64,000 nucleotides of DNA from Lineus longissimus (Eukaryota > Nemertea > Pilidiophora > Heteronemertea > Lineidae), in the NCBI RefSeq assembly GCF_910592395.1, contig NC_088318.1:13330349-13394348 (forward strand), read 5' to 3'. The notes below the pieces were generated by a model. The model had not been told where the DNA came from and did not search any database. It saw nothing but the letters and a program-made list of their open reading frames with translations. Shown piece after piece: positions 33,401 to 44,912 of the stretch (the stretch's first letter is position 1; the number at the start of each line of letters is the position of its first letter). Made by a program: the position numbers and the translations under genes.

Positions 33401-35739
33401 ATGCTGAAAAGGGAACCAGTTCAGAATCCGCTCTTCACTGAGCTCTTCAATGCCGTCCAAGCGGGTAATTGTAAAAAAGTCCGCTACATGATAAAGACAA
33501 AAAAGGACAGGATCAATATCAATGCCAAGGATCAGAATGACCCTTACAAACGGACGGCCCTTCTTTATGCAGCTGAGGATAATAATCATGAGATGTGCTG
33601 CATTCTTCTCCGGGCAAAACCAAATGTACCTGACGTCAATGCAGAAGACGAGTCTGGAAATCGACCAATCATGTGAGTAAGCCAAGAAATGGTTAAGAAA
33701 TACCACATAGGGTGAAGCATGGTAGTGTAACTTTCAAGGGGAGGAGCATGTGGATGGCTCTGGTGGCATGCAAGGAAGTGAGCATGTAGATGGTCGTGGA
33801 AGCATGGTGGAGATTGATGAATGTGGATGGCTCTGGCAATGTTAAAAGGGAGAAGCACATGATGCAGTGCTAGTGGTGTGCAAGGGGAAGACGATGTGGT
33901 TGACCATTTGTTAACATGCTAGAGGAGGGGCATGTGGATGGTTGGGTAATGTGCTTGGGAAACAGCTTGTGGAGTAGTCCTGGCGGTGTGCAAGAAGAGG
34001 TGCAAGTTGTTTGCCCTTATCACATGCAAGGAAAGGAGCATGTGAATGGCCCAATTGACATGAAAGGGAAGGAGCATGTGGATGGGCTTTTCTTTCTGCT
34101 TATGACTGATTGCTCTACAATTTACTTTTGGGGCTTTCAGATGGGCAGCCAAACACAAGAGTCCAGAGTTGGCTGAAGTGTTGCTGGAATCTGGCAAGTG
34201 TGATGTGAACTACCTTGACAGAAACTCAGGTGAGAATCTTATCACCTTTCTATTTTGAAAAAAAACACACTCTAGTAAAAGTGATCCATTGCAGACCAAC
34301 TTGAAAAGTAAATCCCCAACTCCTCGATTCAATGCCTCGATGTTATGTCTACTCTTATTCTTGTTGGTTCTCCAGGTGTTGTGACCAAATTCCTAGCAAG
34401 AAGACCACCAATATTCCAACAGATGCATTCTAATCATTGTCTCATTGTCTTTCTAGGATGCACACCCTTGTATACTGCTATCATGAGCAACCATGCTCCT
34501 CTCTGCAGAGTCTTGGTTCACGCAGGGGCTGATGTTAATCTCCGACAACTGGGAGTCGTCGACCCTGTCGGAGAAACACCACTGATCAAGTAAGTGCAAA
34601 GTTAAACCCCAGCGAAATCCCACTCGGATGACTATAAACAGCTAAGACCCTCAAACTCAAGTCCTATCTATTGGTACCGGTAATAATTGGCACCAAATTG
34701 ACATTGCACCGATACGCATCAACACTTAAAAGTGATTGCCAAGGATTGCATGTTCAGCAGTCCCCTTAAGCATGTCTTGAAGTATTTTGGTCTCTAGCTG
34801 ATAGGTTGTGACTTTGTCTCCACCATGATGAGCGAGAATTGGTTTGGCACGTTTCAGTTGTTTCTTACTTGTCAAAATTGTAATTTCTGATTTTTTTTCC
34901 CTTGTATTTTATGCATATTTCATTTGTTTACTTCCAGAGCGATCCAGCTCAACAACATTGAAATCTGCGACATGCTGATGAACTCATTATGTAACATCAA
35001 AGCTCAGACAAACGATGGACTCACTGCCCTACACTATGCTGTCGCTTACCGTCGATATGACATCGTGGAGCTTCTATTAGAGTCGAAGATTACCATGTAT
35101 GCTAAGTCACATCATGGTGTTACTGCCTTGTCTGTTGCAATCGACCATCACTTGCCCCTCATGGTGAAAATCCTCATCGAGTTCGGTTACAAAATAAGTC
35201 GGAGATACGCATGGGGCGAGACTCCTTTAGACCAAGCCATTAATCTCCATAGCGAGGAATGTGCAATGACGCTAGTCCACTGGGGATGTCCGATCGTACA
35301 AAAGGCAAAAAACAAACCTTCCTATTTCTATAGCGCAGCAAATGAAGGAATGTTGAACCTTGTTCGTCTCCTGATCTCAATGAATCCATTATTTCTCAAC
35401 GAGGAATGGGTACAAAAACAAAACATTATGTTGGCACTTTACAAGAAGCCGTCATTTTGTCAATGGTTGGACGAAACACGGCGACAGCCTCGTCGGTTAG
35501 GCGACTGGTGTCGGGCGAGAATCTGGAAATATCTCGGTAAAAATGGACCATACAAAGTCAAGCAACTCTCTCTGCCTGCAAAAATCATTGATTTCCTTAG
35601 TTTTAGTGAGTATTTCCATGACGGAATGTATGACAAGAAGACTTTAGATATTGCGGAGTGTCCGTTTGATTGCCCGGTGACCTGCCTCAGGAAACAGTGT
35701 CCTCCTATTGATATACTGCCATCGGATGATACAGAATGA
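33401..35739 (+). CDS. Ankyrin-repeat and SOCS-box (ASB-like) protein, 4 exons
   Basis: Exons 33401-33672, 34141-34229, 34457-34589 and 34938-35739 join in phase with GT/AG introns to 431 aa. About seven ankyrin repeats fill residues 15-330, for example TALLYAAEDNNHEMCCILL, RNSGCTPLYTAIMSNHAPL and DGLTALHYAVAYRRYDIVEL. A SOCS box follows (RRLGDWCRARIWKYLG...LSLPAKIIDFLSF), then a short acidic tail. ASB proteins are substrate adaptors of Elongin-B/C-Cullin-5 ubiquitin ligases; that role is inferred here. Translation is taken to start at the ATG just after an acceptor-like TTTCCAG at 33399, so a non-coding first exon is likely upstream; an in-frame ATG at 33371 is the alternative. The vertebrate ASB orthologue was not determined. 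Confidence 0.92.
33736..34085 (+). repeat. Degenerate minisatellite in ASB intron 1
   Basis: The motif GGAGCATGTGGATGG(C/T) recurs about ten times with irregular spacing of 25-45 bp. It fills most of the intron between the first two coding exons. Confidence 0.75.
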
Positions 35740-36122
35740 GGACAAACATGATTCATGAATAGTGTAAGTTTTCAGGACAATCTCTCTCTAATACCAGACA
35801 CCCTCTCAGTTTGAGACCATGATCTTGGACCCAAGTTCATAATTTCTATGCAATTCAACCTAGGCCACCTCAAGGACACCATTCGCCAGATCTAGAGGTG
35901 TCATCAATAGAGAGGTTCCTCTGTAGATGATTGTGTTGGACTGAGTAGGCCTTTTTCTAACCAGCTGGCAGAGTCAAAATGTGACATCATTGGGAATTTA
36001 TAACTAGCTGGAAGAGTGAAATTGTGAAATCGCTGGGAAAAACAAACCTGCTAGCAAATTATTGAATTATTTATACCATATATTATGTGTAGAATAGCTA
36101 TGAAGTTAATTTCTGCTTTGAA

Positions 36123-36128
36123 AATAAA
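36123..36128 (+). terminator. Possible polyadenylation signal of the ASB-like gene
   Basis: AATAAA, about 390 bp after the stop codon at 35737-35739, followed by TTG-rich sequence. Confidence 0.5.
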
Positions 36129-37088
36129 TTGTCCATCCTGTTTAAAAAACGTCTTGTGTACCAGTACTTTCCATTGAAACATCAAACAATTCTCATCCAG
36201 TTGGCCCTATAAATAGCAATAGAGGAATACATTTGATGTAGTCCTCAGTGTTGTTCCATTGTCGTCATGGAGTGTTCCCATTTCGTTATCTCAGCTTGGC
36301 GACAGGACGAAGCCGGTCTACTGCGTTCCAAGTGTAATGGGAATGTCGCCATTGAAACATGCATTGGAATGAAGCTACAATTTTCAAGCTGTCTCACCAA
36401 GGTCACTGCCAGCCCCCCCCCCCCGTCTCTTAATCATCCTCACATGGCCCTTTATCATGTGGACCATCAGAGAGTATGCCTGATATAGTTGAAGGCCAGC
36501 CCGTCCATGAACGTCTCCGTGGTTGTGCTATTGTCCTCGAAGACAAAATTCAGACGGGAATATTTGCTCATAAATGAGAAGCATTAGCTGGCTCGTTCCC
36601 ATCGCACAAAGTGAAGGCCTTACAACAAAACCGATTACGAGACCTCGTTTGAATTTATAGGTTGTTGTACGGAGAGAACCTGTTGATTGCATTCTTATGG
36701 ACTTTAACAGGAAATGCGAAAGGTCATCGCCTCTGATCAAAATAGTTATAACAATGTCAGCACCATATAAATGCATAATGCCAACATAATTAGATTGACG
36801 AGATCTAGGACAATGCAGTCTTTGATATTTAAGTACGAAGAAAAGTTAGTGCGATCAAGTCGGCAGCATCTGGAGAGAAACAACCAGTGCAGTCGTGGAT
36901 AACCATCTCGGAGTAACTTCAGATTAACACCACCATAGTTTCAGTGGTTGTGATTTGAGCGAACTAGCTTTAGTGGGTGAAAAGAGCCGTTTAGAACTGA
37001 GTTTCAATCTCTAGTAGAAGCGTTGGCTCGAATCACCCCAGTGCCCTCTTGAGACATCTATCTATTACGTCCTCACCAAATTTCGGAA
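36129..37088. other. Intergenic stretch between the ASB-like gene and the triple-CRD gene
   Basis: No coding exon seen. A C12-14 run at about 36411-36424. The last few hundred bases would include the 5' UTR and promoter of the gene at 37089. Confidence 0.45.
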
Positions 37089-38183
37089 ATGTATCAACAC
37101 GCTGTGATGTTTCTCCTTGTGGTTGTTCCAGTGCTATCTCACCCGAGGACCACTGGCCTGGACACTGTCTACGACGGTCGGAGATGTGAGAAAATCAGAT
37201 TCGACCACTGCAGGAAATTCGGGAATAACACGAAATTTCCAAACTTTGTCGGACATATCAACCAGGAGGATGCGAGTTTGGTGGCGGGACAATATCTCAG
37301 TTTCGCTGAATCTTGTGAGTCTCCACATATGAAGGAGTTTATATGTTCTGTTTATTTCCCCGTGTGCTTCAGAGACAAGGCCAGACGTCCGCGGAGGTCA
37401 CTCTGTCAAAAGGCGCAGAAGAAATGCTTTCATTTGATGGAGGTTCTTGGCTACGAAATGTGGCCTTTCAATTGCACGGACTTTCCCTCGGACAGGAAAC
37501 CAACAACGGCTGGATGTGAACGCCTCGAAGTCGAAATGTGTAAAGGTTTTGGCTACAGCTTTATAAAACTGCCCAACCCGTTCGGTATGGACAACCAGAC
37601 GCTGATACGAGACGTGCTCTGGCAGTATGACCACAGATATTTCGAGCGTCGCGGGAACTTCGCTACCATTTGGCGGGAACTTAACGAATTTCTGTGCAAT
37701 GCGTTTCTCCCTCGTTGCACCATCAGAGGGCCTGCCAGAACGCCATCAGTAGCAACATGCAATCGTCTAAAGGCATCGTCCGTAGAGGCCCTGATGCATC
37801 ATTACATTGAATGGCCGGCTCAGCTCGACTGTGAGCTCCTCCGCAGACCTCGGATACAACAATGTACCGAGCGTCTCCGTGTCACAAACTGTCAAAACCT
37901 CGGCTACAGAATGACACAGTTCCCTAACTCTCTTGCGCGAACTCAGGAGGAAGCAAGCAGCAAAATAAGACAGTTTTGGCCAATGATCTACATGAGGTGT
38001 TCTCCTGAGACCAAGCGATTCATATGCGGACTGTATTTCCCCCGGTGTACCCGCTTCGGCGAGGCTGTCCCTGTGATGGGCTCTGTCTGCCGACGAATCA
38101 AGGCCTCCTGCTCCCCGTCTCTCCAGGCGACCAACCCGCAGTGGCAATGGCCGCAGGAACTAGATTGTGACAGATTTCCTTGA
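37089..38183 (+). CDS. Secreted protein with three tandem frizzled-type cysteine-rich domains
   Basis: 364 aa in one uninterrupted frame. Residues 1-18 are a signal peptide (MYQHAVMFLLVVVPVLSHP). Three Fz/CRD domains follow, at about 33-131, 142-250 and 257-362. CRD1 has the family pattern clearly (CEKIRFDHC, FPNFVGHINQEDA, EFICSVYFPVC, WPFNCTDFP). CRD3 is similar (FICGLYFPRC, WPQELDCDRFP) and CRD2 is more diverged. All three lack the family's sixth Cys. CRD2 also lacks the third and eighth, a bonded pair in known CRD structures. There is no transmembrane segment, netrin domain or GPI signal. CRDs bind Wnts or other lipid-bearing ligands, so an extracellular ligand-binding or Wnt-modulating role is plausible but inferred. 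Ordinary secreted frizzled-related proteins have one CRD. Confidence 0.9.
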   Translation: MYQHAVMFLLVVVPVLSHPRTTGLDTVYDGRRCEKIRFDHCRKFGNNTKFPNFVGHINQEDASLVAGQYLSFAESCESPHMKEFICSVYFPVCFRDKARRPRRSLCQKAQKKCFHLMEVLGYEMWPFNCTDFPSDRKPTTAGCERLEVEMCKGFGYSFIKLPNPFGMDNQTLIRDVLWQYDHRYFERRGNFATIWRELNEFLCNAFLPRCTIRGPARTPSVATCNRLKASSVEALMHHYIEWPAQLDCELLRRPRIQQCTERLRVTNCQNLGYRMTQFPNSLARTQEEASSKIRQFWPMIYMRCSPETKRFICGLYFPRCTRFGEAVPVMGSVCRRIKASCSPSLQATNPQWQWPQELDCDRFP

Positions 38184-39223
38184 ACAAGATGTATCGGCCT
38201 ACTGTAAACTCGGCCGTCTCGTCCTTCATGCGGCCTAGAATGTAGAATGCCTGTGGCAAACAGCATGTCCGTTTCAGTCCTGATGGTAGGCTTGGACAGC
38301 CATATCCTAACTGCCCCTTTGATATAGATATGTTCTGGTTACAGCGATCACATGGAAATGGTCTGTTTGGGACCGACATCAGCGCGGATGTCCTACCAAC
38401 AGAGATCCACTGCGGCAATGTTCGTTTGATTGCTGGATATCTACTGTCCCCGCCTTGCCTTACTCTCGACAAGCTGATGGACGATACGCAGACGACTTTA
38501 CAGTAATGTTGGAAATATAATTTAGTGCTATGTAATCGTTTTCACTTCCTTGACTATGATTCGCAGCAGTGTTGAACGATACGACATCGGGCGTCGACGA
38601 TCGGAGGACAAAGTCACAACCTGTACCACTAGTGAGTGTGTGTATTTTCTTAAAAGTCATTAATGCGGAATTTACACTTCGGGTACAATGTTTGATACAA
38701 TTACGGACTTCTATACATATTAGACCGTGATACATGTACAATATAATATGTAACTCTCTGGACAATTAATTGGAACAGGACATAATGGTACTTATCTGTG
38801 TTCATATTAAAAAGATAGTTGTGCCAGCCAGTCTTTCAATAATTTGAATATACAAGTAAATGTTCGCCCGATCGTACATGTTATGCTATAAAGAACTGGG
38901 CTTTACTCTTTAGAGATAGCTTCAGAGCGCTCGCATTGCCAGCCAAAATGATCCGATCACTGGACCCGCCAATGCTGTTCATCATTTGGAATGTTGGCTA
39001 CACTCCTGACGCAGAGGATCTGATTCGTCCGTTCCCTATGAAGACTATGCTCAAGATGACTATGGAGTGCCTCAGGTGTCTAAAATGTTGATACTCTGGG
39101 CCGAGTTCATATTTTGCGGAGTTGGAGTACAACCACGAGAGAACTTTGGGTCGATGCACTTTCGTGCTAATAACCCGCATACTTGTCTATGAAGGATGTC
39201 CTGTCATAACAGCCACAGACTCT
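38184..39223. other. Intergenic stretch downstream of the triple-CRD gene
   Basis: No gene supported. Contains one copy of the 18 bp dispersed motif (38606-38623, minus orientation). It must hold the 3' ends of the two converging genes on either side. Confidence 0.45.
38606..38623 (-). repeat. 18 bp dispersed motif CAGGTTGTGACTTTGTCC
   Basis: Identical or near-identical 16-18 mers occur at 34803-34818 (+), 38606-38623 (-), 41578-41595 (+) and 45096-45113 (+), all non-coding. The two rightmost also share a (G/A)TCTTATCC a few bases upstream; other flanks are unlike. Confidence 0.7.
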
Positions 39224-40262
39224 TCAAAAAGCAAATGTAGTTATAACCACATTGAGGATGGTAGTGAAGAACGCCAGCGTTCCTGAGATGGCCACAGACC
39301 TCTCCGCTTGCCGTATCTTCTTGTTCCGTCTGCAGATCCTCTGCTCTTCTGTCTCGTTGTCTGCGTCGTCATCATACTCTACGTTACCTTGTTCGTAGAT
39401 TTTGGCTGATTTCTGAAAATAACACTTCATAGTTTTAAATTCTTCCCTCGGAAATATGTATACTCCTCTCATTGTGCGTTCACGCTCACCCACCCAAGTC
39501 CTTATAAACCACCATAGCAAGAGACAGCAGGGGCGCAAACACTGCACGGTATAGTCTGCTGGACCAAAACTAATTGTTGTTTTCCCTGTAACTTACGGAC
39601 ATGTATTGCAGAACCATTGTGGTGATCTGGAAGGTGATGGACAGGCCTAGGCACACGATCAGGAACAAACGTAGCTCCAAATTCTCTTGAAAAGTCTTGG
39701 TGAACACTTTTATCTTGAGCTGGGCGAGGTTACTGGTCAAAAGGGAGATGTTGCCGAACCTGTGAAGAAAAAGTTTCTAATTGTCAAAAGACAAAAACAG
39801 GCACAAGAGATGGTTCGCTTTAGCCGCTTTTGAGAACCACCACACTTTCGATTTTGATTTCGATTAGTTATCTCGGCGGAAACAGACGGCTCCGAGGATG
39901 CATCAAAGCACAAGACTACGTCTTATTGGGGTAACAGTAAGTTTGCTGATTTGGAGGATGTAATAAAAGACAGAATACAAAAATTGAGACAAATACAAAG
40001 GCACATCCTACCAAAACCTACGATGGACTCACCCCTGGTTAGACCTCTGACTGTCCGCAAACCCTTTCGTATCCGCCTTTTTCTTCCTCAAAGGCCCAGG
40101 AGGCTCCTTCTTCTTATGTAACCTCGGGATAGGCACTTTTATTTTCCCTGGTGCCTTTCTCTGCGGCGGTTTCAAGGCCGCAATATCGTCCCCTACCACC
40201 GCTTCCGACATCTTGTCAAATTTATATTTCGAGTCTCCAATGTGGTGGCCTGGATTGTACAT
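39224..40262 (-). CDS. Ninjurin-family membrane protein, 3 exons
   Basis: Exons (minus) 40262-40033, 39759-39597 and 39412-39224 join in phase (GT/AG) to 193 aa. Residues 1-77 are a basic Pro/Lys-rich disordered tail. The ninjurin domain follows: amphipathic region with SLLTSNLAQLKIKVFTKTF, first hydrophobic segment LFLIVCLGLSITFQITTMVL and second ISGTLAFFTTILNVVITTFAF at the C terminus. Ninjurins are small plasma-membrane proteins for adhesion; vertebrate NINJ1 oligomerises to rupture membranes during lytic cell death. The start is supported by an in-frame TAA three codons upstream. Unusual is a charged loop of about 30 residues (YEQGNVEYDDDADNETEEQR) between the two membrane segments, longer and more acidic than in vertebrate ninjurins. 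Confidence 0.88.
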
Positions 40263-42809
40263 AGGCGGTTATGTAAGGAAGATATCTGCTGAGCTGAAAA
40301 CACAATACATGGTATAACATTGCGATATCATTGTTTTTCTTTACCACTCAAAATGGAAAGTGTATTATTTAAAGAGGCTTCTTGGCCTTGCAAGGAAGAT
40401 CTAACAACAGTCTACCAAGTGACCGACTCGTAATCATGATGTAGACACTTCATAACCGTCGGTAATTTAAAGTCACATCCGCGAACCTCCGCCTTCCGAA
40501 AGTTTCCGGGGAGGGGTCACCTATAATTAAAAAAACCTCTAGGTCAATGCTCTGAGACGCTATTTCAGGTCAATGATAGTAGCATTTAGGTAGTAGGTCA
40601 ATTTGAGTAACCACCGCTTGAGAATAGGGGATCGAGTCCACATCATTTTGCCATGGAAGAAAAATTGCTAGTCGCCGCAGCTGTGCAATATTTATTTCTG
40701 CAGCAAAACGAACATTTACTTTACCTTAGTTTAATTCGTAGAATGATATCCTTTTGAACCGTCGCAACAATCTATCACACCCCATCTATCCAGTGTCCTT
40801 CACTTCCAGTATCGGCTGGCGACTGGGGAACCTCCTGTGCGTATCGGTGGGGCGTATGGTGGACCTGTATCCTCAACTTTTGGCAAGAAAAACTGCAGTA
40901 TCTGAAGTTTATCTTTTGTTTTGCCTGACCAGGCTTACGTCCAGCACTCTATCGGGCCTAGACAAATCCATTTTAGACGGAGACATACATGTTTGCGAAT
41001 TCGTTCACCAAAGCTTATACAATCATGTACTGCACAGTATCAACAAAATACAATGCCGAAAAAAATACAATGCCGAAAAATGCAAAGCCGGGTTTGCCTT
41101 ATCAGTTTAGCATTATTAGCCTTTGCTAGGCCTGGGCACTGCATAGCGATAGTTATTCAACGACTTAGAGGTAGCCTAAAGTTCAGATATTGTCCATAGC
41201 ACAACAAGCCTGGGACAACAAGAGAAACTTTAATACACTGGACAACATGTCTTCGCTCAGGTGTGCATTGAATATCACTTGTCAGAGGCTCCCCGCCATG
41301 TCCAGGTTCTTAACCGATATGTTTGCTGTGTCCTGTCGCACGACCAGTTTGGGGGACAGACGAATTATCCTTCTCCTAAACTGAAGCAGTGTGTTTAAAG
41401 TGAATGATAGAACGTGTAAATACTGCATTTGGAGGCTGAAAAGCAAATCTCCCTAACTACTGTGCATTAACCAGATGACTTAGGTCATTTCGGACCAGTA
41501 GGAAGGGTCATACATGCCTTGCAGACCAATTTCGCTGCTAGAACGTGTCAACAGTTAAACTGATCTTATCCTGGCGTCTGGTTGTGACTTTGTCCTCATA
41601 AGACCAATTTGGGATGGTTTTGTATTATCTCTCTATCTATTTAATACAACCACAGGGATTATTTGTTTTGCCCTTTCCGTGGTGATGGCGAGAAAAGGAC
41701 ACTTAGCTTTTAAAACTTTGAGAATGGTTTAATTCGGAAAGCATGATTCGGCCAACCGGTATATAATCCCGGGCACCTGTCAAGCTGTCGGCTGCCAGCT
41801 GGGTGAGCTCTCTGTCCTAGCTAATCCCGGAGCACGCAAGACATTCTGATATCCTATATATCAATATCATGGTACATATAATAGGGATTTACAAAATATA
41901 ACAATTCCGCGGTGTCGCACATCAGACGGGTTATTAATGTATAAAAATGTGAGTTATTCACGAAATAATGAGATCAAACGCCTGGTAATCATTGTCCCCC
42001 GCGGCGGGTCGTCGGTTGTTACATATACCAGATTACAGCCTTAGAAACTAACGGTATGTCACACCAATGTAGTTTTGTCGAAACATTGAATGAGGCGGTT
42101 TGAAATTCGAAAATCTAGACGGGATTCCTCCATCGCAAAAAGATATTGACACAACACAAACGTGTGGATATGCTAAGATATTGCGACGATCTCAATACGG
42201 GTAAAGCGAAGACTCTGCTGCTTTGGAAACAATTTTGATAGGAACACCGAGTCCTTTGTGACAGTCAGTATTCGACTTCAAAACGGACGAAACGGATTAT
42301 ATGCTGAGCGCATTCTGTTGTCCCAAGTGATTGGCCAGGAACTCATTTTCATCTTATTGCGTTGTCCGTCGGAAATTGTCCGACGGTTGTGCTGCCTCGG
42401 CTGGGCTGGTACAAGGAACTGACTGTGACTTAGTACTGAGATACTCTCCGAAGCTGATGTTGGATCTTCTGCAAGTTGACAAACAAGATGTACTAGTGGA
42501 CTATTGTCTCATTGACACGACAAGGGCCTGCGAATTCGTGATAGAGACTTATTTGGTTAAAGTCGATTGAGTTTTTCTTGTCTCCCAATCGGATTGTGTC
42601 TTACCTTACGCTGATGAGAGAGTTCGCCAGCAGATGAACCATCATATCCCTTCCTTCTCAAAGCTATTCGACATTCATAGCTGCTGACCATAATGTAAAG
42701 AAGTGTAATTCATATATCATGCGTTTGACGACAGTTTCTCAGAAGAAGACGTCCATGTAGATTCTTTCAAATACAGTTTCATTCAGACTTTTCATTTTCA
42801 AACGAGGTA
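40263..42809. other. 2.5 kb intergenic stretch, no gene recognised
   Basis: Only short frames without domain signal. One copy of the 18 bp dispersed motif at 41578-41595. The end near 42800 should include the 5' UTR of the serine-rich gene. Confidence 0.45.
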
Positions 42810-44912
42810 ATGGGTTCGCTTAGACTCAACACGTGCCAATACAATGGTGAATTCTACTACGTGTTGCCGGACTATGCCTCTGGAGAGACGATCGGAAAGG
42901 TTCTCAACAGAACTCATACTACAGAGAGCAAGAACAAATACGCCATATGGAAAAGAGTCCGGGACAAAAAGGATCATTTAGACGAGATATATGACCGCCA
43001 GAACCATTTTGATAATGTTCCTGCGTTTCGGCAGTACCCCGCTGAGAGCGTCAGCGACATGGTAGGGCGTCTGTCCCGTCGTCAGACTGTCGCTAGTTTG
43101 GCGAGGAGCGCCGCCGCCGTACCGGTGGCCCCACGCTCAGCCTCGCCTTCCTGTCGCTTCATCAAGGCTTCATACACGACGAAGGAGATCCAAGGCATCT
43201 CTGACAGGCTGTATAGACTGCCTACATTCTCGACTTGGGTCAGGTCTGTTGATCTTTCGCGGGACCCTAGAGATTATTACGAGGACGACTCCGAATTCGA
43301 TGAGAGCACAGAAGATACAATTTCTCATGACGAAACTGACAATGAAAAGGGAGTAAAAGAAAAGAATGTTGCAAGGACCGACAATCAAAATAAACCTCAG
43401 TCACATAAGGTACCCAAAGTGTCACAGGCGAAACCTAAAGTGTCACAATCCGGGACGAAACAATCTACGGTGGAAGCGACAAAGCCCATTCCTCGTTCGG
43501 TACAGTTTGAATTGAAGAAGACGAACGGAAATAATGGTTCTAAAGCAGCACTCGAGACTGTTTCTAGATCTGTTTCGGCTTCATCCAGCTCAAGTAAAAG
43601 TCAATCAGACGTGACATCATTGGAGTCTTCGACGTCATCATCAGCTTCCAGTTTTGACGGGCAGAGAAGTGCGGCGGAAGATAAGCAACCGTCTGCCCAC
43701 GGGGTCGATACCACCCGATCTGAAATTGACAATGAACGAGACACTCCCGTTGTAGAAGACTATGACGATGATGATTTCGAAGATGATGAAAAAAGCATTG
43801 TCGAATCTAAGAGTTCCAATTCGTCCAGTGAAATATCACACACCGCGAACAAGGCGACCAACTCGGAAAACAGACGAATGTCCGATAGAACGTCTTCATC
43901 TTCATCAAATAATTCGCCCGCAAATGAAGACTTTGATGACAGACGAGTTAATCCATCCAGGGAAAGTTCCGCGTCCTCTTCAAGAAGACAGACCCAGGAT
44001 GAAGCAGATGTCACGAATATGCAAAACAATTTCAGTGGATCATCGAGGTCATTCAAGTCGGGGGACAAACCCAGACAGAAACTGGCAACACCTGTTTCAT
44101 CATCGAGCTTGAACTCCGCGTCATCCGCAAGGGGACCAGCAGAGGGAACAAACACATCCAAACTAGTCACACCCGCCTCGTCGAGAGCTTCTTCTGCAAC
44201 TTCCGTAAGGGGACCAGCAGACGTCGAGAAGACTCCATCCAGAATGACCAAGCCCGACTCCTCCAGAGCGTCATCTACAGCTTCGAAAATAGGAAATCGG
44301 AAGGATTCCTCGTCGAGTGTGGGTGAGCCTGTTTCGTCCAGCGCAACCTCTGTAGATTCCATAAGGGGACAAGCAGGCGTCGAGAAGACCACATCCAGAC
44401 GTACACCGGATTCATCTAGACCATGCTCTGCCGCATCGGAAAGGGCCACAGCTAATGGAGAAAAGATCACACAGAGAGTGATAACACCAGGCTCGTCAAG
44501 AGTGAACTCAGCAACGTCTAGAGCTAGCTCTGCGGCTTCGCAAAAGGTTCCAGTTAACAGAGAGAAGACAACATCAGCCACTTCCAGAGCGACATCTGCT
44601 GCTTCTGAAAGGGTATTGGCAGACGGCACCGAGATCAAGGACAACAACCGTAAACAATCAATTCACAAAACGTCCCGATGTTCATCTGCTTCATCTTTAG
44701 CGAGCAGGAGTACCGAGACTTCAAGGAACCAACGGGACACGATTTCTCAGAGAAATGGATTGCACACAACCCAGGGACAGAGTGAGGGAAAGAGATCCAA
44801 AGAGTCCGTGTCAAGTAGGGTGTCCTTGCGTTCTGAAAACAATGTCAAATTGAGAGAAGGTTCAACAACAACGGGGTCCAGGTCATCTAGTTTTCAAACG
44901 TTCGGAACCTAA
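42810..44912 (+). CDS. Serine-rich, largely disordered protein of unknown function (700 aa)
   Basis: A single uninterrupted frame of 700 codons, far above chance. Residues 1-155 look folded and aromatic (YNGEFYYVLPDYASGETIG, NKYAIWKRVRDKKDHLDEIY, EIQGISDRLYRLPTFSTWV). Residues about 160-340 are acidic and Lys/Ser-rich with a DYDDDDFEDDEKS patch. Residues about 430-620 contain eight or so degenerate repeats of about 30-35 aa built on T(P/S)xSSRASSxxSxRGPA and EKTxSR. The tail is basic Ser/Arg-rich. I recognise no known domain. The composition resembles cytoskeleton- or cilium-associated or nuclear scaffold proteins, but that is only a guess. No signal peptide or membrane segment. Whether more exons exist upstream is unknown. 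Confidence 0.75.
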   Translation: MGSLRLNTCQYNGEFYYVLPDYASGETIGKVLNRTHTTESKNKYAIWKRVRDKKDHLDEIYDRQNHFDNVPAFRQYPAESVSDMVGRLSRRQTVASLARSAAAVPVAPRSASPSCRFIKASYTTKEIQGISDRLYRLPTFSTWVRSVDLSRDPRDYYEDDSEFDESTEDTISHDETDNEKGVKEKNVARTDNQNKPQSHKVPKVSQAKPKVSQSGTKQSTVEATKPIPRSVQFELKKTNGNNGSKAALETVSRSVSASSSSSKSQSDVTSLESSTSSSASSFDGQRSAAEDKQPSAHGVDTTRSEIDNERDTPVVEDYDDDDFEDDEKSIVESKSSNSSSEISHTANKATNSENRRMSDRTSSSSSNNSPANEDFDDRRVNPSRESSASSSRRQTQDEADVTNMQNNFSGSSRSFKSGDKPRQKLATPVSSSSLNSASSARGPAEGTNTSKLVTPASSRASSATSVRGPADVEKTPSRMTKPDSSRASSTASKIGNRKDSSSSVGEPVSSSATSVDSIRGQAGVEKTTSRRTPDSSRPCSAASERATANGEKITQRVITPGSSRVNSATSRASSAASQKVPVNREKTTSATSRATSAASERVLADGTEIKDNNRKQSIHKTSRCSSASSLASRSTETSRNQRDTISQRNGLHTTQGQSEGKRSKESVSSRVSLRSENNVKLREGSTTTGSRSSSFQTFGT

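Noticed and set aside
43760-44647. 295-codon minus-strand frame opposite the serine-rich gene
   Set aside because: It is the complement of Ser/Thr/Arg-rich codons that rarely give stops on the other strand; the plus frame is longer and has a structured N terminus.
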